Origin: Spirochaetota bacterium
GTDB lineage: Bacteria > Spirochaetota > Spirochaetia > Treponematales > UBA12059
Direction of reading: 5' to 3'
Assembly (NCBI GenBank): GCA_022709445.1
Contig: JAKLIU010000121.1
Span: 1 to 6,212, forward strand
DNA length: 6,212 nt
The position numbers were made by a program, and so were the translations under genes. The first letter of the stretch is position 1. Each line of letters begins with the position of its first letter. The notes beneath the pieces are model-generated. The model ran no database searches. It was not told the DNA's origin and was given only the letters and a program-made list of their open reading frames with translations. This document shows positions 1 to 5,583 of the stretch, piece after piece.

Positions 1-1
1 C

Positions 2-1342
2 GCCGCAGGGGTCCCCGCGGCTCCCGAGGGCACCGGCTGGTCCGTCGAGCTGAAGGGCATCCGCACGGACAGGCTCTGGCAATCGTTCTACGAGGACGCC
101 AAGGCGCACGCCAGCCACTATGTGGGCAAGACCGTGGACAGGAAGGGCGTTTCCGTTTCCTACACGGGCATGCCGCTCTCCCTGGTCATCGCCATGATAG
201 ACGGCCCGGACGCGGAGCATGCGTACCTGTTCGACCGCCGGCTCTGGGAGGCGGGCTACGACATCACCCTGGTGGCGGCCGACGGCTACTCCGCCACCTT
301 CAGCACCAGGGACGTGAAGCCGGACGCGCTCATCATCGCCGACAGCGAGGACGGCATGCCGATCAAGCCGATGGCCGTCGGCGACGCCCCCAAGAACCTG
401 TGGGTCAAGGACCTCGTCCGGATCGAGACCTCGCTGGCGCCGTCCATGCTCGCGGCGGAGGCCGCGTCCTATTCCCTGGACATCGACATCAACGGCGCGA
501 AAGCATCGTTCACCCTGGCACAGCTGGAGAAACTCCCCTTCTACATGGAAGGCCGCGGAGCCTACACCACCAGCGCGGGGACGCGCTACGAGGGCCTGTA
601 CGGCGGCGTGCGCCTCCTGGACCTGGTCAAGACCTACGCGAACCTGGAGGCCGACGATTCGGTGACCTTCGTGGCCATGGACGGCTACGAGATGACCTAT
701 CCCGGCTCGCGTGTGCTGGACCGCGGGGACGGCGACTGGATCCTGGCCTTCAAGCTGGACGGGGAGTACCTGCCCAAGGATCCGGGCTACGTGCGCACGG
801 TCAAGGTGGGCCCCGGCGTGCCCAACATAGACGGCCACCTGTCGGTCCGCATGGTCAAGAAGATCGTGGTCAAGCAAAAGGATTTCGTGGACTTCAGCCT
901 GGCCCTGACCGGCAAACTGGACCTGACCATCGACCGCTCGACCGTCCAGAGCTGCGTGTCCTGCCACACCCGCACGGTCACCTTCGAGAGGAAAGGCGTG
1001 GTCGCCGAGTACACGGGCTTCCCGCTCTGGCTGCTCCTCGGGTACATCGACGACCCGGCCTACGCGCCGCACCGACAGGACGCTTCCATCGCCGCCTATG
1101 ACGAGAAGGCCGCCCTGGCCGGCTACGCCGTCACGGTCAAGGCCGCCGACGGCTTCAGCATCAGCCTGGATTCCAGGGACCTGAACCGCCGGGACGACAT
1201 CATCATCGCCCTGTACAAAGGCGGCGAGAAGCTGCCCGCCGACGAGGGCCCGCTGGTCCTGGTCTGGGACCGCGCGGCCGTCGCCCTGCCGGAAGGCATC
1301 AAGAACGTGAAGATGATCTCGTCCGTGGAGGCGGCATTCTGA
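2..1342 (+). CDS. Three-repeat SUOX-like-fold protein with one c-type heme motif (5' end outside window)
   Basis: The frame is open from the window edge to TGA 1340-1342, giving 446 visible residues. GTG 122 is in frame but internal, because conserved domain sequence (WSVELKGI...) lies upstream of it. I see three tandem domains at about residues 13-144, 157-290 and 297-446. Each carries a G-x-PL or G-V-x-L segment followed by a (A/M)DG(Y/F) strand and a lysine- or arginine-rich final strand. The middle copy (TLAQLEKLP ... YGGVRLLDLV ... LDGEYLPKD) resembles the oxidoreductase molybdopterin-binding (SUOX) fold. The position where that family carries its molybdenum-ligand cysteine is occupied by Thr/Ser, so molybdenum catalysis is unlikely. 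The third copy contains CVSCH (residues 318-322, bases 953-967), a CxxCH heme-attachment motif, which implies export. The signal peptide would lie upstream of the window. The stop overlaps the permease start, so the two are probably co-translated; a role as partner of the importer is inference. A multiheme or electron-transfer role cannot be excluded. Confidence 0.7.
   Translation, partial: AAGVPAAPEGTGWSVELKGIRTDRLWQSFYEDAKAHASHYVGKTVDRKGVSVSYTGMPLSLVIAMIDGPDAEHAYLFDRRLWEAGYDITLVAADGYSATFSTRDVKPDALIIADSEDGMPIKPMAVGDAPKNLWVKDLVRIETSLAPSMLAAEAASYSLDIDINGAKASFTLAQLEKLPFYMEGRGAYTTSAGTRYEGLYGGVRLLDLVKTYANLEADDSVTFVAMDGYEMTYPGSRVLDRGDGDWILAFKLDGEYLPKDPGYVRTVKVGPGVPNIDGHLSVRMVKKIVVKQKDFVDFSLALTGKLDLTIDRSTVQSCVSCHTRTVTFERKGVVAEYTGFPLWLLLGYIDDPAYAPHRQDASIAAYDEKAALAGYAVTVKAADGFSISLDSRDLNRRDDIIIALYKGGEKLPADEGPLVLVWDRAAVALPEGIKNVKMISSVEAAF
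1327..1331 (+). promoter_or_regulatory. Ribosome binding site for the fused permease
   Basis: GGAGG lies inside the end of the upstream gene, seven bases before CTG 1339 and only four before the alternative ATT 1336. The spacing favours CTG as the start codon. The site is also read through by ribosomes finishing the upstream gene, which suggests translational coupling. Confidence 0.6.
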
Positions 1343-3147
1343 GAAGGACCGCGCGCGGCGCGTGGGCGGCGGACTGGGTCCGCCTCGCGCCGTTCATCCT
1401 GCTGGCGGCCCTGGCCGGGCTCGCGCCCTTCCTGGGCGCCCTGTGGTCCAGCTTCTTCACCGGCGGGACCTGGGACGCCGCGCCGAGCTTCGCGGGCCTG
1501 GCCAATTACCGCGAACTGGCCGGCGACCGGGGCTTCCCCATGTCGGCCGGCATCACCGTCCTGTGGTCCCTGCTCTCCGCCTCCCTGACCGTACCCGCCG
1601 CCTGGATCCTGGCATCGCTGGCCCACGGCTCGCGCCGCGCCTACGCTCTGGTCTTCCCGCTGCTGGCGGCGGCCTGGGCCACGCCCGTGTACATAGGCGC
1701 GCCCCTGTGGCGCTTCATCCTGCACGGCGCGGCGGGCGATTCCGTGTTCAGCAGCCTGACCGGCATCACGGTCAACCTGATGGAATCGCCAGTGGCCGCC
1801 TTCGTGTCCACCGCCGCGGTGGCCGCCTGGTTCAGGCTGCCCCAGGCCACCTTCATCCTGCTGGCGGCGATGGGCCGGTCGCGGCGCGAGCTGGACGACG
1901 CCGCGGCCGTGGACGGGGCCGGCATGGCCGCCATTTCCCTGGCCATTCGGCTGCCCGCCATGAAGGGGACCCTGGCCGCGGTCGGCGCGCTGGAACTGGT
2001 CTCGGCGATCAAAGAGTTCACGGTACCCTACCTGATGACCGCCGGCGGTCCGCCCATGCTCGCCGGCGTGACCGATCGCACGGTGATAGGCGCGACCACC
2101 ACGCTGGAGATCTACCTGTACGACATGTTCTCGTCCTACGCCGATTCCGGCATCGTGTCGGCCTACTCGGTCGTGCTGTCGCTGTTCGTCATCGCGGCGG
2201 TGGCCGTGGCGTGGCGCATCCGCTCGCGGGTTTCCGGACCGTCCGGCCCGGGGCCGGAGCGCAGGAAAGCCCGGCCGCCGCGGACCGGCAGGCCGGCATG
2301 GATCCCGGGCCGGCTCGCGGACGCCGTCCTCGGTTGCGCATCATGGCTCGCCGTCGGGCTCCTGGTCGCGGCAGCCGCGGTCCTGGCCTGGTGCCTGCTC
2401 TGGATGGCCTTCTCCGGACTGTCGGTGGCCTTCGTGGACGGCCTCCTGCCGGCCTACCCGAGCGCGGACAACTTCAGGGCCGCGTTCGTGGACGACGGAC
2501 TGGGCCTGGCCTTCGCCAACACCCTGCTGGTATCCGCGGTCGTGGCCCTGGCCGTGGGGGCCGTCTGCTTCCCGGCGGCAGCCTGGCTCGCGGAACGCAC
2601 GCCCGGCGTCGCGGCGCTGTTCTTCGCCATGGTCCAGCTCCTGTCAGGCGCGGGAGGGGTGCACTCGCTCATACCGCTGTACTCGCTCTGGCGCAACCTG
2701 GGGATTCCCGCCGGCTACCTGCCGGTGATCCTGGTGTACCTGTACCACAGCGCGCCCGTGGCCCTGTTCGCCCTGTCCGCCTTCCTGCGCGACCAGCCGC
2801 GGAGCCTGCGGGAAGCCGCCCGCATGGAGGGGCTGGGCGGACTGGGATACCTGGCCAGGATCCAGTTGCCCCTCGCCCTGCCTGCCCTGGCAGCCACGGC
2901 CATGGTGGCCTTCCTGTCCGCCTGGAACGGTTTCCTGGCCCCCCTCGTCTTCATCGACGACGACGCCCGCTACACCATCGCGGTCAAGCTCCATGCCTAC
3001 GTCGGGTCGATAGCCTCCGGCTCGCCCAAGTGGAACCGCTTCGCGGCGGCCAGCCTGGTGAACATGGCGATCGTCGGCACGCTCTTCAGGCTGTTCAAGA
3101 AGCCCCTGTCGCGCTCGGCGCTCGCGGAGCACCAGGGCGACGACTAG
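1339..3147 (+). CDS. Fused MalF-MalG-type (CUT1) ABC importer permease
   Basis: This is an inner-membrane subunit that would form both halves of the translocation channel of a binding-protein-dependent importer, probably for a sugar or similar solute. From CTG 1339 the product is 602 residues, about twice one permease. Half 1 has a first membrane helix at about residues 14-40, an EAA-loop motif at about 184-206 (DDAAAVDGAG ... IRLP) and FTVPYLMTAGGPP, the counterpart of the MalF TGGGP segment. A basic, proline-rich cytoplasmic linker spans about 293-328. Half 2 is MalG-like, with SADNFRAAF, FANTLLVS, an EAA loop at about 489-515 (REAARMEGLG ... IQLPLALP) and FLSAWNGFLAPL. The first in-frame ATG (1540) would delete helix 1, and no ATG, GTG or TTG occurs in frame between the upstream stop region and 1540. 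CTG 1339 has GGAGG seven bases upstream and overlaps the preceding TGA as CTGA. The substrate is unknown, and no ATPase is visible. Confidence 0.85.
   Translation: MRRTARGAWAADWVRLAPFILLAALAGLAPFLGALWSSFFTGGTWDAAPSFAGLANYRELAGDRGFPMSAGITVLWSLLSASLTVPAAWILASLAHGSRRAYALVFPLLAAAWATPVYIGAPLWRFILHGAAGDSVFSSLTGITVNLMESPVAAFVSTAAVAAWFRLPQATFILLAAMGRSRRELDDAAAVDGAGMAAISLAIRLPAMKGTLAAVGALELVSAIKEFTVPYLMTAGGPPMLAGVTDRTVIGATTTLEIYLYDMFSSYADSGIVSAYSVVLSLFVIAAVAVAWRIRSRVSGPSGPGPERRKARPPRTGRPAWIPGRLADAVLGCASWLAVGLLVAAAAVLAWCLLWMAFSGLSVAFVDGLLPAYPSADNFRAAFVDDGLGLAFANTLLVSAVVALAVGAVCFPAAAWLAERTPGVAALFFAMVQLLSGAGGVHSLIPLYSLWRNLGIPAGYLPVILVYLYHSAPVALFALSAFLRDQPRSLREAARMEGLGGLGYLARIQLPLALPALAATAMVAFLSAWNGFLAPLVFIDDDARYTIAVKLHAYVGSIASGSPKWNRFAAASLVNMAIVGTLFRLFKKPLSRSALAEHQGDD
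3144..3147. other. Shared CTAG of two convergent stop codons
   Basis: The permease stop TAG occupies 3145-3147 on the + strand. The methyltransferase stop TAG occupies 3146-3144 on the - strand. The palindrome CTAG supplies both, so the two genes meet with no spacer and no terminator between them. Confidence 0.9.
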
Positions 3148-3965
3148 GAACCGCCGACGGGCCGCACGCCCCGGCGCGCCAGGTCGGCCCGCCAGGCGTT
3201 CAGCATGACGCCGAAGGCGACGCCCACGTTCAGGCTGCCCTTGGCGCCCAGCATGGGTATGCTCACGCGGCGCGCGCACAGCGCCAAGGCCTCCGGCGAC
3301 ACGCCCAGTTCCTCCGAACCGACGACGGCCACCCCGGTCTCGGGGAACTCGAATCCGTCCAGGGGTTCCCCGCGCAGCTCCAGGGCAAAGACCTCTCCCA
3401 GGCCAGCGAGGTCATCCAGCGTGGCGCGGCGCCAGCTCACGATCCCCGCGGCCCCGAGGGCGGTCCGGGAAGCGCGAGGGTGGCTGGGCTCGGGCGTGAA
3501 CCCGGACAAGAGGAGTTCCGACACGCCAAAGGCATCCGCCGTGCGGAAGGCCGAGCCCACGTTGAAGGGCGAGCGCAGATCCTCGAGGTAGGCGCGCATG
3601 CCCGGGAAGACCCTGCGGACCCCCGGATCCAGCGCGAGCCCCAGGGGCTGCCCGAAGTCCCAATCCGCCGGGGAAACGCCGGCGAAGGCTTCCAGGCCGC
3701 GGCGCAGGCGGTTGGCGGCGCGGGCTCCCCTTTCAGGGTCCTGAAGGCCGGCCGCGCCGGATGGATCGGCAAGCTCGGCGCAGAGCGCGCGCATGGCCGG
3801 GTCGAGGAAATCGCAGGCGGCGTAGGCGGCGGCCAGTTCCATTATCCAGGGGGCCGCGCGGCAGTCTCCGGCCCGGTAGGCGCGCTCGGCCAGCTCCAGG
3901 GTGTTGCAGGCCTTGCGCGCCCCGTGGCGGGGCGTGAGGCTCATGAGCTTGTTGACGGAAATCAT
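3144..3965 (-). CDS. TrmH/SpoU-family RNA 2'-O-ribose methyltransferase
   Basis: This would be a cytoplasmic SAM-dependent methyltransferase acting on the 2'-OH of a nucleotide in rRNA or tRNA. The protein has 273 residues. The three SPOUT/SpoU motifs sit in the C-terminal half: motif 1 NVGSAFRTADAFG (135-147, with the conserved Asn and Arg), motif 2 VVGSEELGVS (214-223) and motif 3 SIPMLG ... SLNVGVAFG (235-252). These form the trefoil-knot SAM site. The N-terminal 130 residues are mostly helical and Ala/Arg-rich and do not look like the usual L30e-type RNA-binding domain of RlmB, so I do not name a target. The ATG at 3963-3965 lies four bases after the stop of the upstream gene and has no clear Shine-Dalgarno sequence, which points to coupling with that gene. 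A second in-frame ATG eight codons in is no better supported. The TAG stop shares CTAG with the convergent permease gene. Confidence 0.88.
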   Translation of the reverse strand: MISVNKLMSLTPRHGARKACNTLELAERAYRAGDCRAAPWIMELAAAYAACDFLDPAMRALCAELADPSGAAGLQDPERGARAANRLRRGLEAFAGVSPADWDFGQPLGLALDPGVRRVFPGMRAYLEDLRSPFNVGSAFRTADAFGVSELLLSGFTPEPSHPRASRTALGAAGIVSWRRATLDDLAGLGEVFALELRGEPLDGFEFPETGVAVVGSEELGVSPEALALCARRVSIPMLGAKGSLNVGVAFGVMLNAWRADLARRGVRPVGGS

Positions 3966-3969
3966 GGCG

Positions 3970-5118
3970 TCAGTAAACGGTCTTGATGAAGTCGAAGACG
4001 TCGTCGACCGTCATGGCGCGCGGCAGGAAATTCATGAAGTCGAAGCGGCGCGCGGTCTCCGCGGTCTCCACCAGGCGCTCCAGCACCAGGTCGAAGTCCT
4101 TGAGCCGGCTGGGGATCTTGAGCATGCCCAGCCGGGTCCGCACCGATTCCACCGCCCGGGCGGCCGTCTCCGCGGCGCCTTCCTCCGGCGAAGTCTCGCA
4201 GAACACCGGGGCCAGGGCCGCGATCTTCTCGGGCTTGGAGCGGGACAGCGACTCCAGCAGGTACGGGATGATGACCGCCCCCAGGTTGGCCTTGGGCACG
4301 CCCCAGCGCGCGTTGATGGCGTAGGAGACCGCCGTGCCCAGGCCCGGCGAGGACGAGGCCAGTCCCAGGCCGGCCAGGAAACAGGCGCGAGCGGCATCCG
4401 ACTTGGCCTGCGGATCCTCCGGCCGCTGCATGATCACGTCCAGGGAACGCAGGTACAGCCTGATGGCCTCCTGCAGGGCCATGTCCCCCAGGAAGCTCTC
4501 GCGGGAGGACACGTAGCCCTCGACGGCGCCCATGATGCCGTCCAGGATTGAGGCGGCCGCGGCCTTGCCCGAGGCTGCGCCCATCATGTTGGGATCAAGG
4601 ACCACGGCGGTCTCTATGCCCTTGCGGGCCTGCAGGAAGGCCGCCTGGCCCGTGCGACCGTCGGTGAGCACCAGGCCGCCGGACAGCAGGAAGGGGTCGC
4701 GGTACCCGGTAGGCACCAGGATGAGCGGCACCGAGCCCCGGGTGGGGCTCTCGCCGTCGATCCAGTCGTCGATGCGCCTGTCCCAGGGCACCAGTGCGGC
4801 GACGGCCTTGGCCACGTGCAGGGCGCGGACGCCGCCCAGGCCTATGATCAGGGGAGCGCGGGCCCCGCGGGCCATGGAGGCGGCGTCCTCGGCGGAGACC
4901 GAGGAGGGGCGGCCCTCCAGCTCGTCGTAGGTGATGATGGATATGCCCCTGCCCTCCAGGACCGTGGCCAGGCGCTCGGCGCTCCTGGCTTCCTTGAGGT
5001 CGGGATCGGCGACGAGGAAGGCCTTGTCCAGGCCCGGTTCGAGCATGAGCGGGATCTTGAAGACGCTGTCCTGCCCTATGTAGCACTCGGCAGGTGCGTG
5101 GAACCTGAAATCGGCCAT
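3970..5118 (-). CDS. Iron-containing alcohol dehydrogenase-like protein lacking the family's active-site histidines
   Basis: The product has 382 residues, the usual length for group III (Fe-dependent) alcohol dehydrogenases. The overall pattern fits: an N-terminal dinucleotide-fold half, VLDPN, LDGIMGAVEGYVS, then a helical C-terminal half ending in the usual PRAMT..D segment. The key residues are not conserved. The NAD-loop motif GGGSxxDxAK reads GGVRALHVAK (95-104). The PTTAGTGSE segment reads PTGYRDPFL (136-144). In the D-x-x-x-H metal motif Asp193 remains but His is Gly197. An ungapped alignment with the HxxxHx(9)H block puts Thr262, Tyr266 and Lys276 where histidines belong. It is therefore probably a non-classical enzyme or a pseudoenzyme, and the oxidoreductase name should not be taken literally. 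The start at ATG 5118 has GGGGAGG seven bases upstream; a longer frame to 5148 begins in the flgM terminator and is disfavoured. The gene runs into the methyltransferase gene with a four-base gap. Confidence 0.8.
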   Translation of the reverse strand: MADFRFHAPAECYIGQDSVFKIPLMLEPGLDKAFLVADPDLKEARSAERLATVLEGRGISIITYDELEGRPSSVSAEDAASMARGARAPLIIGLGGVRALHVAKAVAALVPWDRRIDDWIDGESPTRGSVPLILVPTGYRDPFLLSGGLVLTDGRTGQAAFLQARKGIETAVVLDPNMMGAASGKAAAASILDGIMGAVEGYVSSRESFLGDMALQEAIRLYLRSLDVIMQRPEDPQAKSDAARACFLAGLGLASSSPGLGTAVSYAINARWGVPKANLGAVIIPYLLESLSRSKPEKIAALAPVFCETSPEEGAAETAARAVESVRTRLGMLKIPSRLKDFDLVLERLVETAETARRFDFMNFLPRAMTVDDVFDFIKTVY

Positions 5119-5125
5119 GGTACAA

Positions 5126-5132
5126 CCTCCCC
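5126..5132 (-). promoter_or_regulatory. Strong ribosome binding site that sets the dehydrogenase-like start
   Basis: On the - strand GGGGAGG ends seven bases before ATG 5118-5116. This decides for the 382-residue product over a ten-codon longer frame whose start would fall in the terminator T-tract. Confidence 0.8.
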
Positions 5133-5146
5133 GCCGTCGCGGGAAC

Positions 5147-5175
5147 AAAAAAGGGCGGAAGCTTGCTTCCGCCCT
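5147..5175 (-). terminator. Intrinsic terminator after flgM
   Basis: Read on the - strand, AGGGCGGAAG and CTTCCGCCCT form a perfect 10-bp stem closed by the loop CAAG, followed at once by a run of six T (the last stem base is the first T). It begins 20 bases after the flgM TAA stop. It ends 28 bases before the next start codon, so it separates flgM from the dehydrogenase-like gene, or attenuates read-through into it. Confidence 0.9.
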
Positions 5176-5195
5176 CGTTCACCTGCGCATGCGAA

Positions 5196-5474
5196 TTACA
5201 GAAGCTGGTCCAGGATCCTGTCGGCGGTCATGTTGATGACGGCGTCGTTCAGGTAGGCCGGATCGTCGATGAGCGCCTTGAGCTGCTCGATCCTGGCGCT
5301 GCGCTCCTCGGGAGCGGCCTTGGCCAGTTCGAAGGCGCGGTAGATCTCCGCCTTCTCGATCGCTTCCGACGAAAGACTGACGGAATCGTTCCGCGAGCTC
5401 CGGTCGGCACGGGATGCGCCGGCGGGTTTCTTGGGCTGGATCGGGTCCAGCGGGTTCAGTCTGTCTATGGTCAT
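5196..5474 (-). CDS. flgM: FlgM-type negative regulator of flagellin synthesis (anti-sigma-28)
   Basis: FlgM binds sigma-28 (FliA) and holds back late flagellar genes until the hook-basal body is complete, when FlgM is normally exported. The protein has 92 residues, close to the family length. The N-terminal 35 residues (MTIDRLNPLDPIQP ...) are polar, proline-rich and probably unfolded, as in known FlgM. The C-terminal part carries the family helices: SLSSEAIEKAEIYRAF (33-48), RIEQLKALIDDPAYLND (61-77) and MTADRILDQLL (82-92), matching the V/I-xx-I/L-xx-I ... IAD-x-I/L pattern. The ATG at 5474 has a moderate Shine-Dalgarno sequence (AGGGG, seven bases upstream). The gene is transcribed on its own between a sigma-28-like promoter and a strong terminator, which implies that the target sigma factor drives its own inhibitor. 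From memory the N-terminus resembles spirochaete FlgM proteins. Confidence 0.85.
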   Translation of the reverse strand: MTIDRLNPLDPIQPKKPAGASRADRSSRNDSVSLSSEAIEKAEIYRAFELAKAAPEERSARIEQLKALIDDPAYLNDAVINMTADRILDQLL

Positions 5475-5583
5475 CGGATGGCCCCTGCCTTTCTCACCAA
5501 CAGTATCGGCAACGTTCCGGGTTTAGTTTACGCTTTTTTCCCGCGCGACTCAAGTGCCCTGCCCGCGAAGGTCGCTTTCCGGC
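5475..5583. other. rsmI-flgM intergenic region
   Basis: This is the longest non-coding stretch in the window, 109 bases, and visibly more AT-rich in its middle than its surroundings. It contains the sigma-28 promoter and the flgM leader. I see no convincing terminator for rsmI; the only inverted repeat, GCGAC/GTCGC, is 5 bp with a loop of about 20 bases. Confidence 0.6.
5503..5530 (-). promoter_or_regulatory. Sigma-28 (FliA) promoter of flgM
   Basis: On the - strand the -35 element TAAACTAA (5530-5523) and the -10 element GCCGATAC (5510-5503) are separated by 12 bases. The established FliA consensus is TAAAGTTT, N11, GCCGATAA. The -10 matches at seven of eight positions and the first four -35 bases match. 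Alternatively the second TAAA (5525 and upward on the - strand) can be counted, which gives an 11-base gap. The expected start near 5496 leaves a leader of about 22 nt that contains the flgM ribosome binding site. Confidence 0.8.

Noticed and set aside
122..124. GTG as the start of the first gene.
   Set aside because: The frame is open to the window edge, and the residues before it (WSVELKGI ...) align with the third repeat, so the GTG is internal.
1540..1542. ATG as the start of the permease.
   Set aside because: It would remove the first membrane helix (about residues 14-40) and the conserved NYREL segment, and no Shine-Dalgarno sequence precedes it.
2644..3279. Open frames on the - strand opposite the permease (also 1123-1725 and 1641-2021).
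   Set aside because: They lie opposite well-supported membrane-protein sequence and have shadow-type composition, with no plausible ribosome binding sites or motifs.
1362..3986. An 874-codon open frame on the + strand.
   Set aside because: It overlaps the permease gene in another frame and then runs antisense through the methyltransferase gene. Its product is Arg/Gly/Pro-rich low-complexity sequence with no domain, typical of a GC-rich shadow frame.
5119..5148. Ten-codon N-terminal extension of the dehydrogenase-like protein.
   Set aside because: It would start in the T-tract of the flgM terminator without a ribosome binding site, whereas ATG 5118 has GGGGAGG at ideal spacing.
5530..5583. 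Possible terminator for rsmI.
   Set aside because: The only inverted repeat is 5 bp with a loop of about 20 bases, and no T-tract follows it on the - strand.
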